Part shown: positions 21,284 through 32,413 of the stretch, in pieces | Layout: the number at the start of each line of letters is the position of its first letter | Numbering within the stretch: position 1 is the first letter of the stretch | Assembly (NCBI RefSeq): GCF_011745365.1 | Contig: NW_024468917.1 | Coordinates: 2,046,001 to 2,110,000 of the forward strand | Direction: 5' to 3' | Origin: Cryphonectria parasitica EP155 | Taxonomy: Eukaryota > Ascomycota > Sordariomycetes > Diaporthales > Cryphonectriaceae | Length of the DNA stretch: 64,000 bases | Translations under genes and position numbers: made by a program | The notes under the pieces: generated by a model | What the model was told of the DNA's origin: nothing | What the model saw: the letters and a program-made list of their open reading frames with translations, nothing else | Databases searched by the model: none

Positions 21284-22789
21284 ATGGCTGAGCAGCTGAT
21301 TCTCAAGGGAACCCTCGAGGGCCACGTAAGTTGGACCAGGCCACCCACCTCCCACGTTGCCTCCTTGAGCCCCGCGCTGCGAAGCACGAGACGACCTCGA
21401 CGGCGTCAACGGCGACCACGACTGGGTGCAAAGTTTGGCAGATTGCAGGAGCACAAAGACTGACCTGTCTCATCAAACAGAATGGCTGGGTCACCAGCTT
21501 GGCTACCTCCATGGAGAAGTACGAACAATGCGAAAATCACCATATCTTCGAGACGTCCACTTTTACTTACACGATGCGATAGCCCCAACATGCTCCTGTC
21601 CGGCTCCCGTGACAAGACCCTCATCGTCTGGAACCTCACCCGCGACGAGTCCCAGTACGGTTACCCGAAGAAGTCTCTGCACGGCCACTCCCACATCGTG
21701 TCTGACTGCGTACGTACCGACCGACCACAAAGATTGAGAGATGGGCTCGAGCTACTATGAAAGGCATTGGCGCGGGACATGAAAGGCTGATGGATTTTTC
21801 AACGGGCAGGTTATCTCCTCCGACGGTGCTTACGCCCTGTCCGCTTCTTGGGACAAAACCCTGAGACTCTGGGAGCTCTCCACCGGCACCACCACCCGCC
21901 GCTTTGTCGGCCACACCAACGACGTCCTCTCCGTCTCTTTCTCTGCCGACAACCGCCAGATTGTGTCCGGCTCCCGCGATCGCTCCATCAAGCTGTGGAA
22001 CACCCTGGGCGACTGCAAGTACACTATCACCGACAAGGGCCACACCGAGTGGGTGTCTTGCGTCCGCTTCTCTCCCAACCCCCAGAACCCCGTCATTGTC
22101 TCCTCCGGCTGGGACAAGCTCGTGAAGGTACGTTTTCCCCACTGGCGGCCCATCCATATCCTGTGCCGCCATCTATCCGAAAAAATCTTGATATGATGTT
22201 TTGCATTTTTTTTATAAAAAAGTATTTGCTACTTCAGAGCTTGTTTGCAAGCCATGAGACAAACAATCACCCTGCACTGATCAACTACCTTTGGCAATTT
22301 ATTTTCTCATGACCACGGTCGCGATATGTGGATGTCGAGGGTCCGTGCTGACATCCTTCTCAGGTCTGGGAGCTCTCCACCTGCAAGCTGCAGACTGACC
22401 ACATTGGCCACACCGGCTACATCAACACCGTGACCATCTCCCCCGATGGCTCCCTGTGCGCCTCCGGTGGCAAGGACGGTACCACCATGCTGTGGGACCT
22501 GAACGAGTCCAAGCACCTGTACTCCCTGAACGCCAACGACGAGATCCACGCCCTCGTCTTCTCCCCCAACCGCTACTGGCTCTGCGCCGCCACCGCCTCG
22601 AGCATCATCATTTTCGATCTCGAGAAGAAGACCAAGGTCGACGAGCTCAAGCCCGAGTTCGCCTCCACCGGCACCAAGCGCCGCGATCCCGAGTGCGTGT
22701 CTCTCGCCTGGAGCGCCGACGGCCAGACCCTGTTCGCTGGCTACACCGACAACATCATCCGTGCCTGGGGCGTCATGTCGCGGGCATAA
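21284..22789 (+). CDS. cpc-2: RACK1/Cpc-2 ribosome-associated WD40 protein (5 exons, 316 aa)
   Basis: Exons 21284-21325, 21481-21518, 21583-21709, 21810-22127 and 22364-22789 join into exactly 316 residues, the usual RACK1 length. Seven WD repeats can be read, for example [55 protein letters not shown] and [14 protein letters not shown]. In fungi this protein (Asc1 in yeast, Cpc-2 in Neurospora) binds the 40S subunit near the mRNA exit and affects translation and the general amino-acid control. Codon use is strongly biased to C-ending codons, a mark of high expression. All introns are GT-AG. The fourth (236 bp) is by far the longest and contains a C/D snoRNA, annotated separately. Confidence 0.97.
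22186..22286 (+). ncRNA. U24: C/D box snoRNA of the U24 (snR24/SNORD24) family, intron-encoded
   Basis: Inside intron 4 of cpc-2. C box ATGATGT at 22193-22199 and D box CTGA at 22277-22280 are bracketed by a TTGA/TCAA terminal stem (22188-22191 with 22281-22284). Between them TATTTGCTACTTCAGA (22223-22238) matches, from memory, the D'-side guide of yeast snR24; its complement AGTAGCAAATA is a conserved large-subunit rRNA stretch where U24 directs 2'-O-methylation. A C'-like ATGAGACA follows at 22254-22261. Yeast snR24 also lies in the intron of the RACK1 gene ASC1, so host gene and guide are both shared. The second guide next to the D box (AATCACC then CTGCA) is less like yeast and may be altered. 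Confidence 0.88.
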
Positions 22790-25700
22790 GCGCGTAATGC
22801 TTCTGCTGCTGGAAAAGATTCTGCGACGGTGGGGATGTAGAAGGAGGTGTATGTGCGGTAGAACGTGTGGCTACTTGACTGCTGCTACTGCTCGGAAGAC
22901 CAACGCATCAAGGGTCGGGTATTGACGGTTCATGGTTTTCGTGGGGCGTACAAGGACTGCTTGCCTCGTTTATGGTCTTTACAACAAATGGGTGAATGGA
23001 GGGGGCCAAACATAGCCAAAAAAGAAATGCCATTTCGACGTCAACTTCAGGTTGTGCAGAAGAAAAATCTGGGCGAGGTTTGCATCTCTGATCGGCTGAA
23101 TGATGACTAGATCAGGTACCCTGTTGAAAAGCCAAAAACAAAACTTCGAGATTTTTTTTCTCAGCTGGTGAAGGTGCTCGTGATAGGTCCTGTGCGGTTA
23201 TGAGGAGCTGGCGCAAGCCACAGTCAAATCTGTCATCATGTATACTGAGACCTCTTCTGCGACAGTACCCGACCACAATTCGACACTTGGTATATCCAGG
23301 TCACGGGCTGATCGTCTCCGTGTGTACGAAAATATAGGGACCTGCGGTCAAAGCTCACGTCACATGAGAGGACTGCAGCTTGTTCAGTCTTCGTGCCGGC
23401 TACTGCGAACAATTATGACTATCGACTAGATCGTTAGACAATGTGACAGGTCTAGATTTGAGAGACCTGGAAATCAGCGTTCCAGACGTGATTTGTTCGG
23501 TCTTGAGAGAACGACCCGAGTGCGAGACATCGTGTCACCGAACCTAAGTAGTAGGTATATAGATGGACAACTCCTTTGCGCCAAGAATGACGATGAGTAC
23601 ATCAGCCAATATGAACTTAATCCGTGCCGTCTCCCCCTACCCGTAGACACTCTGAAGGAGACGAAGCTGTCATGCCAAGCGCAGTGATAAGTAGACCTCA
23701 TGCTGCCTTATCATTTCTCCGCAAGCGACGAACCGAACTTGATGGGCAAACGTTCGAGTAGATGTCTCCCTCGACCCTCACGGCCTCAGGTCCAACCTCA
23801 CCAGGCCATTCAAGCTGGCAGAGTCTGTCTACTGTGAAACCAAGCGGCTACATTGATGACAATGCGGATCCCCAACCTGCCTTGAAAGATACGATCGATA
23901 TCGTTATCCGACGTACGTGCATATCCTCCCACAAACGGCAAGACAATGGTGCCTCGTAGTTGCGCCAGAGGGAACCTCCTCCCTCAGGCAGCCGTCTCGC
24001 CAGCAAGCCGCCCCCCACCCCCCGCGGGGCCGGCGAGCAATAGCAGGCGACAGGGCCACTGGGCTTGCTGCAGCGCCGTGATCACGATAGCTCAAGGTTC
24101 GACAGACGGAACCTCCACCAGAAGTGAAGTGCACTGATGTTGAGTACGTTTGTGCCCTGAGTCTGAACCTGTAGTGGCCTGCCAGCCGAAGAATCCAGTC
24201 ATAAATGGTATACGCGCGCTGACAGCAAGATTGGGAAGAGGATGAGCACCGCGCGCCCGAGAAACATGAGATACCAGCGCCGAGGCTGGGCAGCACACGA
24301 TCAGAAGCGCGCGAGTGGATGTGAAAGCACTTGTTTCCAGAGCCCTCTGAGCCACTGAAGTCCCCCAATGGGTCAGTGATGGACATGCCCCAAACGCCTA
24401 AGGGGAAAATGAGGGGCGGAGACTGTCCGCGACACCCAGCAACGACAGGGCCAAGGTCATGCTGCCCTCCATCAGGACATGCTATTGGCTTACCGCTTCG
24501 ATTATTGAGAGCTAGACGAAACTCAAAAAAGTCATTTGCACGAGCAACAGACTATTGGTACAATGCTATACTTTCAAACATCCGGGCGAAGCAGGCCACG
24601 TCAAATATTGAGTATTAGCATGATAAAGGGTAAGGACAAAAGAGTTGCATTGCAGCCACCTGGGGCCTATAACATATAGAAACGGGGCCCATCGCTCAAT
24701 TTGAACACCCCCGCCGCAGCGGCCACGCGTCGTCAGCGCGGACGCATGAGCAGGGTGTCGCTGGAATGGGGGAGAGTCGTGAACGAAATTGTCTCACTTG
24801 AGCCTCATTCCGGTACGGTCATGGTCGCGTCAAGTGGGCAATGGTCATCATTCCCTCTAGAAGGGGAGAGGTATGTTGCCCATGTACGACATGCCGAGCA
24901 ATACAATTCGAAAAGCAGAAAGGAAAAAGGAAAAGAGATAAGGAAAAATTACAGAGGCAGGGATCACGTCGCGGGTATAAATCCGGGCATTGACGGGGAG
25001 ACTGCAATGTCCGCTGGCCAGTTCATGCCCAGCGCGATCGACAGCGGATGAAGGCGGTGGGCAAAGCATAGCCGAAGCCTTGTCCAAACGTCTAGGTTTG
25101 GGGTTGTCGAGGTCATCAACTCCAGACGATGGTGAGTGGGAAAAGACAGAGGCGCTCCCATGCGCCGCTAGAGGGTTCGGCCCGTTGCGGACAGCGCTCT
25201 TTCTCTCTCTGAATGCGATTGTGTCAGCTAGAAATTTAGCCCTGTCCGGACCGCACGCTGAGTGAATGAAACTGGGGGCGCCCAAATGATGATCTGCTGT
25301 GTATCGTGGGACCGTTTCGAAGGCCCTCCCGGGTGAGGCCTCACGACTACAAAGTAGAAGCAAGACAACATCTCTGAAATGTAATTCTGAGAGATTAAAC
25401 AAAATTGCCGTGTGTCAATCATAACAGCGCACGTAAGAGTATTTTTAGAAGGTTCGAAACAGATGAGGGAAAAAGAGAAAAGAAAGAAAGAACAACAAAA
25501 TTTACCTAGAATCCCATCTCTTGGTGTGATTGACGGAGGGATGAGGGGCCCTGTATCTGAAACAGAGGCCTGTTCTGGTAAAGCACGAGGAATGCCCCCC
25601 CCCCTCCCCCCAAAAAAACCCCCCCCTCCTCCCGGCCCGGCACTTTTGAGAAGATACTGTGGTGGCTCGAGAGAATATTAGACCTCGGGGGTCACATTGG

Positions 25701-27654
25701 TGATGTTCAAAGCATGCATCGTCATTCTGCGTCTGGACCGGTGCTGATGGGATAGGATCGATAGGATCTTAATAGCCTTCCCGATTCAGGCATGTGTGGT
25801 CACGGAAGGCGATTCTACTATAGTGAAGGTCGGACGGCTGGGGTTTATTTTCCCGTTCCTTCAGATCCAGGTACGCAGGCGAGCTGGCGGTCGTGCTGCT
25901 ACAGGTCATAGTCTTCAGTGCGTGAGTAAAGTACAAGTAGGTTCTAAATACGGGTGGTGGATCGGCCCCGTGTGCCGCCGTGAACTGTGCCAGATCCCAG
26001 TAACCATCCTTCCCATGGCCTCACGAAGCATGATTTCACCTTAATGTGTTGTTCTTTGGTTAGTCCCCGCTGCACTACTGTTGGAGTGATATAGCGCCTA
26101 TCAATTTGATACTGGCAGAGGCAGAAGACGAGCAGGACAGGTATCAGACGGGCTTGGCCCCTCCTCACGTTGAGTGCTGTTAGCAAGTATCCCTGGTGCC
26201 CTCTACAGGTGGTGCAGGGGCCTCCGCGGGGGCTGAGTTGCGTTGACGGTTGACTTTTTTGGGTCGGTGCAAGAGCAAAGCCACCTACAGGGGCTCGCAT
26301 AAGTTTTCAGATCAGATCGAAAGAGGGGTTCAAGAGTCAACTACGTCGTCACGAAAAAATTACGAGGGTCACACAAAATGAAAGACATTCAAAAAAAAAT
26401 TGAGAGACATTATCATACATGTTCCAGACACGGGCGCGATGGCGTCAAGGTTGACACTGCTGCTCTCAATCTTCCCGTTGGGGTCCTTGGTATGAGAGAA
26501 TGATGTGATTTGCCTGCTCTGATTTCTGATTTGACCCAGGCGCATCCCTCATGATTTCCCCTCGAGCGTCAGAAAGCTTCCTTCCCCACACTGAGGACCC
26601 TGCTCTCAAGTATCCAGAGCTTGCTCCTTGGCTCCTTCCCGCTGAGCCCCCTGCGCATTGCGACTGCCTTCCAGGCCCTGCATCCACTTACAGCCAGGGG
26701 CCCCTCTACTAAATTGGGTAGGCGCAGTCCATCACATTATCCATCTAGTCCTCCACCTTTGCCTCTGCCCATCGCCTTCGCCTTTCCTGTCGACAACCTC
26801 GACTTTTCCTTACCCTCACTATACTCTTTTGTCACACCTTCCCTTTCCATTTTTGGCCCAATAATTGTGCATTATTGCACTGGGTTGTCCCTTCTCTTCG
26901 AAATCATCGCCGACTATTCCGTTCTATTGGCGATACTACTGACATTCTTTCTGTCCTTCTGACGATACCAATACCCCCTTTTCCTTTACTACCAAGTTCT
27001 TTCCTGCTTCTCTTCCACGACGAGTATTGATCTAAGTTTCTTCTCTCTCACTTACCTTTTCGAGACCAACATACTTGTTTTTCTGTTTCCTTTTTTCTAT
27101 TTTTCCTTTTTTCTTTCCGTTGCGACCTTGGTTTCAGTTTCATCTTGAGACCTCAATTTGGCGACTCTTCTTCGGACTTTTGACCACCTTTCTTTTTCTT
27201 CTTCCGCCTCCGCTTCCTTCTGCCGTTTTACCCGTCCCGTCGGTCTTATTCTATAGACATCCCGCGACACTACTACGACCGCCGACCGTGCATACTTGTG
27301 TGACTTGAGGGCAGCGTCACCGAGTCAACAGATCCACGCCCGGCTCGCTCATAGAAGCGGATCTGACGTGCCGGGAGATTCGAGCAGAAGAAGGCCCCAA
27401 TACGGCTTTTGTCTTGTTATCTCAAATACATTCTCGCCAATCGAGCCTTTTCCTCTGGTGGGAAGCACTTGGTCTGGTTATGGACTAGGCCGGCCCCGTC
27501 GAACCTCAAACCATCCCTTACTTCGATCTTCGCGCCCACGTCACGTCGCTAGGAAGGGAGGTTTCTCGACGCGACTCGGGCAACTCTTATAGCGCTGGAA
27601 ATCTGTCCCCATATTGTCATTTTGGATCCGTCTCCAACTTCTTCAACTGCGACA
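22790..27654. other. Long intergenic region
   Basis: About 4.9 kb with no supported gene on either strand. It holds a C-rich block with runs of 10 and 6 C at 25595-25611 and purine-rich patches at 25470-25500. From about 26720 to 27280 the plus strand is strongly pyrimidine-rich (many CTTTCC and TTTCTT blocks) and is probably the promoter and long leader of the CFEM gene. Short frames in this leader would act as upstream ORFs if transcribed. I found no transposase, reverse transcriptase or RNA gene. Confidence 0.5.
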
Positions 27655-28792
27655 ATGTTGTTGCGATCGCTTGCGCCAGGGCTATTGGGCCTCGCCGGTG
27701 TGGCCAACGCCCAGATCGCCTTTTCCGACCTGGCATCATGTGGGGTATGTTTGCATCATTTGCTTGTGGCCTGTTTTTCTGTCATGTTCTTGGGAACTTT
27801 CTCAACACAATGCATGACCTTCAGCGGCCTTTGCTATTGCCCGTAGACCTGATATGCTGACATGGGCTGCAGCAACAATGTATCGACAATATGGACACGA
27901 CTATCGGTTGCGTTCCTGTGACCAGCGAGTGCTTATGCTCAAACACCAATTTCCTCTATGGTATCCATGATTGCGCCGACAGCGCCTGCACCAATGCTGC
28001 TGATGCGACTGCTGCATATAATTTCGCCTCTTCGTCCTGTGCAAGCGTGCTGGCCGCTACGAGCGCCCCAGAGGTCCAGGCGACTTCAGTCGCTGAGACC
28101 TCTTCTGAGGCAGCTGCCACAACAGAGGCTGCTACAACGGAGGCTGCGCCGACCTCGTCATCGGTCGTGACCGACAGCGCGGCAGCAACTTCTTCGGAGA
28201 CATCACCGGTCGAGGCTGCCCAGACTACCAGTTCGGGAAGCTCGTCACCCGCTGCAGCCACAACTGAGGTAAGCAGGTCGCATCCATTGGGCAGCTGAAG
28301 GAATTTTGGCTAACGAGCCGTTGTCAGGCCCAGACGACACAGGCTCCAGCCAGCGGGATGACGACAATCTTTGGAGCCGCCACAAAGACAGGGTCCAGTG
28401 CGGCGACATCTGGAGGCGCTGCCGCCGCCGCCTCGTCTTCGTCGGCCAGTGGTGCCTCATCGGGGTCTTCCAACGTGACCAATCTTTCCACCGGCGCCAA
28501 GGCTGGAATTGTTGTTGGTTCAGCCTGTGCTGCCGTCTCTATCGTCGGTATCGTGTTGTTCCTGAGCAGGAAGCGAAGTCCACCATTGCCCAGAGGCAAC
28601 ATGAAGATTTCAGAGCCGCTACCTGGTTCCGGTCGCATCGGCGATGAGGCCTGGGAACAATATCACACGACCAACCCGCCACAATACCCAAGGCCGCCTG
28701 GTACTGCCGGTTCAAACATGTCCGAGCTGGACCGAAATGCAAGACCGTATGAGGAGATGGTACCGAGAACCAAACCAGCTCGGATAGTCTGA
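27655..28792 (+). CDS. CFEM-domain single-pass membrane protein (3 exons, 316 aa)
   Basis: Exons 27655-27744, 27873-28268 and 28328-28792. Residues 1-19 are a signal peptide ending GVANA. The next 70 residues contain the eight cysteines of the CFEM fold, in the pattern SCGQQC, IGC, SECLC, HDC, SACT and SSC. An Ala/Ser/Thr-rich stalk follows, likely heavily O-glycosylated. Residues of the form AGIVVGSACAAVSIVGIVLF make one membrane helix, followed by a basic RKR stop-transfer and a Pro-rich cytosolic tail. Fungal CFEM proteins act at the cell surface in haem or iron capture, adhesion or signalling. The membrane-span plus cytosolic-tail form suggests a sensor or wall-linked role rather than a GPI-anchored haem carrier (inference). 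The first intron splits the CFEM domain between its first cysteines. Confidence 0.92.
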
Positions 28793-29463
28793 GACCCAGC
28801 TGGTTGTGAGCTTGAACGAGAGGAGCGTTGAGGTTTGCTTCCTACTTTTATTTGCTTAAAGCGTATTTTTTTTATTTTTTTTTCATTCAACAAATTTTGG
28901 AAGCCTTCTTTTGTCCTGTACATATCGTTATCTACTCATCTTGAAGAGGGTAGCTGGTCGATGGCGATAGTTATGATATCCTGGTGGCAGGAACGGAGTA
29001 TATTGAAAATTTCTAGCACCTTCATACTGCCCAATGCCCTGATTGGCCCATTCCCATGAATAAACAGGAAAGTGATTGCAAGTCTTGAGTGATGATTAGT
29101 TCTATGAGCAGAACAGTAGCATAGTGCCCGAAGATGTGAAGGAGACTCGGTGCATGCCAGCACGTATAAGGAGCAATTCCACGCCAATCATATAATATAT
29201 CTCCTCGTGCCCTAAGGCCTGAGGTCCCTGTCTGACCTTCTTGATGGTCAGCCAATATCAACCGTAATATTATCCCGTTCCCTCCTGAGGAGCAGAAATA
29301 CCCCTTGTCCCTGCAGAGATCATCTTCACGGCCTGTGCAACACGGAGGTATCATATCATGCCGGCCCAGCTCCCCGATGACCAGAGGTTTGGCACTGATA
29401 TCTTGTTACACTTGTCCCATAGAATCGTTTGAAATATCGTCAAACCACATTTGATCTTCACTT
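28793..29463. other. Convergent intergenic region
   Basis: About 670 bases between the CFEM gene and the minus-strand PARG-like gene. A T-rich run at 28864-28885 is probably part of the CFEM 3' region. No coding signal is seen. Confidence 0.5.
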
Positions 29464-30291
29464 TTAGATGCTCAGGAGAGTGAATTCGCCATGGAAAACC
29501 TCCAGATTCCGCTGCCCACCACGACCCACCGCGTACACTGCAAACACGACATTCTCAAACCACCCTGCAAACTCATCATCCTCCAATATCTCTCTCATCT
29601 CCCTCGCCACCACCTCAGGCGGGCAACGAAATGCCCCGCACCCCATAGCGCCCAGAACGAGGCTCGTCTGGCCATTGTGCGCCGCACACCGATACACGAG
29701 CTTGATTTTCTCCTGCAGGTCGCGCAGGACGCTGTCCATAGCAAATGCCAGACGCCCGTCACGGCCGATGGCGAGAGGCGGGCCCATCGGCGCCGCGACC
29801 GTGATGACGGACACCACGAAGCGCTGGTCCTCCGGCAGCTCGACCAGCCCTGCATCCAGCGTGTCGCGGAACACAACCACGCCGGGCGAGTAGATGCCCG
29901 CGGCGGACCGTGGCCCGAGGTTCGGCCAAGGGTACCACTCGTGCCGGAGGGTGGGGTACAGCGTCGACGAGTAACACAGCGCCTCCTCCTGCGTGCAGGA
30001 GAGGGAGAAGCGCCACCCGCCGGCGGGCTCGATGTCGCTGGCCAGGTTGAGCACGGCGACCTTGGCGCCCGGGTCGTTAGCCAAGATGGCCCGCGCCGCG
30101 GCAAAGGAGTCCGCGTCGATGACGCGCACGGGCTTGCGTTTGAGCTGGGGGCTGGCCTCGGGCGAGAGCGCGGGCAGCTGGGCCGGCATGAAGGTGCTGT
30201 CGAGGGTCGCGCCCGGCGTCGCCTGTACGATGGCTGGCGACCGCTCGATGGTGTCCTCGCAGATCTCGCGGCGTTGCCGGAAATCGACCAT
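29464..30291 (-). CDS. Microbial-type PARG-like macrodomain protein (TIGR02452 family, 275 aa)
   Basis: Intronless; the first ATG is at 30291. The family is named after poly(ADP-ribose) glycohydrolases of the bacterial type, which hydrolyse ADP-ribose chains. Visible signatures: VAVLNLASDIEPAGGW at about residues 78-93 (the adenosine/ribose-binding loop), then TQEEALCYSS at 100-109, where the second Glu of QEE is the catalytic acid in known enzymes. The C-terminal macrodomain half has VVSVITVAAP and TSLVLGAMGCGAFRCPPEVVA, matching the phosphate-binding glycine loop. The loop reads AGGW where GGG is common. The N-terminal 30 residues (DFRQRREICEDTIE) match the helical head of the family. No targeting signal is seen. 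Activity on ADP-ribose is inferred from family membership. Confidence 0.9.
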   Translation of the reverse strand: MVDFRQRREICEDTIERSPAIVQATPGATLDSTFMPAQLPALSPEASPQLKRKPVRVIDADSFAAARAILANDPGAKVAVLNLASDIEPAGGWRFSLSCTQEEALCYSSTLYPTLRHEWYPWPNLGPRSAAGIYSPGVVVFRDTLDAGLVELPEDQRFVVSVITVAAPMGPPLAIGRDGRLAFAMDSVLRDLQEKIKLVYRCAAHNGQTSLVLGAMGCGAFRCPPEVVAREMREILEDDEFAGWFENVVFAVYAVGRGGQRNLEVFHGEFTLLSI

Positions 30292-31380
30292 GCTGGGCTT
30301 TGGAATGAACTCGCTCGTTGGTCCTTTTGGTGATGGAGAAATTGTTCTAGAGGACACTTTTTGATTTTGAGTCGTGCGTCCTGGAGGTCGTAGGACTGAG
30401 TTGCAGCCCAGTGGTGCTGCCTGGTCCCCCCACCTTGATGACCACTGGAAATTGGAGCACCTGGATTCCCGCCTACATGCTCACTGCCGCTCAGTCATCA
30501 GCCCTGGAGGAATTGTTGGCTGTAATTTTTACTACATAATATCAAGTCCAACCTGTCGGAAGAGAATTTACTTTTCTCGCAAATTAACCCGTACTACTGG
30601 AATTGATACGTAACAAGAAGCCCATTGTGTTTTGGCCATTTAAGAATATCGTATGAAGTCGAAAACTTGATGGACTCAAGGCTGAAGATTTTTGAGAGAC
30701 AACAGAAGACTTGTCCATGAACTTTCACAGCTTATATTCAGAGCTTTCAGGAGGGACTGGTCACGTGGACATTCTCTTCATCTTGAACTGCAATGTGAAC
30801 ACAGCAGCCTGATTACAACAACCCATGCTTATTTCATATTTGGAGGAAATGGTCTTTCAGATATCAGTATATTTTGGTCGAAACTGCTGGTTAAGGGTGA
30901 ATGCCTTTACTGTGTTTTGCTTTAACAACTGACGAGTGGTTTTGCAGTTCAAGCAAAAGCGACACTCCACTCAAACTCGAGTCATTTGATATCAGATTTT
31001 GATATCAGATTCCTATATGCCTCGACTAACCACTTTGTAAAGAGAATTATCTTGTAAGATGTCTATCTCACTTCAGTCCTGCATCACTGAGGAGCGATAC
31101 CGCAAGGGCGGGAGTGGAGATTTGGACGGAAGAAAGCAGAAAATGGCAGTCATTGCATTTTGTCTTATGTGGAATAAGAGAGAGAATGAAGAAATAGAAA
31201 GAAAGTAAAAGAGCAATAAAACGTGCCCAAATGCTGCTTCTCAGTTAACTAAGTGTTGGGTCTCTTCCTCAGCCTTTTTGAACGTTCATCTCACAGAAAC
31301 CTCCTCATTCCATCGAGTATATTATGCCTTGAGTTTGAAGCATGCAATTGCTTGAAATATGAAGGAAGAGAAGAGAGGGA

Positions 31381-31417
<37 letters not shown>

Positions 31418-31572
31418 GGAGAAGAGAAGAGAAGAACAGGGGGGACCAGAGGTGTAAGCCATCGAAAATTATGTGCCCCAAGCCAAGACCGATCACTCGT
31501 GCATTCATTCATCATAACATTCGTAAATCGTACCACATCTTTGAAACCTATTCAGAACGAGACGTGATGTGA
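30292..31572. other. Intergenic region with a polypurine block
   Basis: About 1.3 kb, largely AT-rich, with no supported gene. The start should hold the PARG-like gene promoter. A 76-base run of A and G only lies at 31361-31436. The rest shows nothing I can name. Confidence 0.5.
31361..31436 (+). repeat. Polypurine (GA-rich) tract
   Basis: Seventy-six consecutive purines made of GAAGA, GAGAGG and GGGAGA units with partial mirror symmetry. Such tracts can form triplex (H-DNA) structures. Confidence 0.9.
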
Positions 31573-32413
31573 TTATGGTCCTGAAACCTGACTCTTAGTG
31601 AGCATGGCCGCGCCATTGTGTCCTTCTAGTAGATTGTGCGCCCCGTCATGGGCTCTCTGTGAGCTCCGGCTGGACCGGCTCTCGTAAGGAAGGGCCACGG
31701 AGCGATTTCCTTCTTCCCAAGGCTCAGCTAGGTAGGACTCTAGGCGTTGGTGGACAAGATCGTTTTGCATAGCGCGGTCGTGAACATCTGCCATGTCTTG
31801 GGAAGGGTCGAAGGCTGCAAAGGACCTAGGGTGTGGTGGGCCACAAAGTCAGTTCGGACAGAACCATTATGAAGCCGTGCACTTCAAGAAGGAAAGACGT
31901 GACAACATACCCATTCGTGGCCATAGTCTGGGCAGGGTAGGACACGGGGCCTGAACGACCATCCCAAGAACCAGCTGTAGGTACACTGTGATATCCATGC
32001 TGCTGTGTGTGATGATAGTGTCGGTGACCCGGGTGCGACGATGGCTGTCCAGCGTTATTGTAGAAAGGTGTAGTATCGTTGAGAGTGTCATAACTCCTAG
32101 AGAGAGACAAACATTATTAGTTACTACACGGATGACCGATTTGGTGGGATCAACTCGGACTCACTCGCTGGTGTTTTGCTCCATGCCGGCAAAAGCCATG
32201 TCGTGGGTAGCTGTAACCCATGAACCAACTTGACGGAGGTTCAGGTCCTCTTGCTGCTGATGGTGTTGCTGGGCAGAAGCATCATAGACCGGTTCGGAGC
32301 CTGCTGCATCATAGTTGCTTGAAAGGGACCTCGATGTTAATGATTAGAAAATCCATCTTGAGCTTGAAGCAAAGAAAACAAGACGCACCCACTGCTTCCT
32401 TGGGTGGATTCAT
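31573..32413 (-). CDS. Unrecognised Q/H-rich small protein (4 exons, 199 aa, model tentative)
   Basis: Proposed exons on the minus strand: 32413-32389, 32300-32165, 32096-31911 and 31825-31573. All three introns are GT-AG (88, 68 and 85 bp), with donors GTGCGT, GTGAGT and GTATGT, and the joined frame is open for 199 residues. The protein is polar and probably disordered: QHHQQQEDL near the start, HPGHRHYHHTQQHGYHS in the middle, and an acidic/basic tail with SRSSRSSQRAHDG. No catalytic motif, signal peptide or membrane helix is seen. The last three exons are the best supported; the 25-base first exon is the weakest part, and further 5' exons could exist. It could be the end of a regulatory protein whose DNA-binding part I did not find. 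Confidence 0.45.

Noticed and set aside
23904..24386. Minus-strand frame of 160 codons
   Set aside because: Cys/Ser-rich random-looking peptide with no signal peptide and no regular cysteine spacing.
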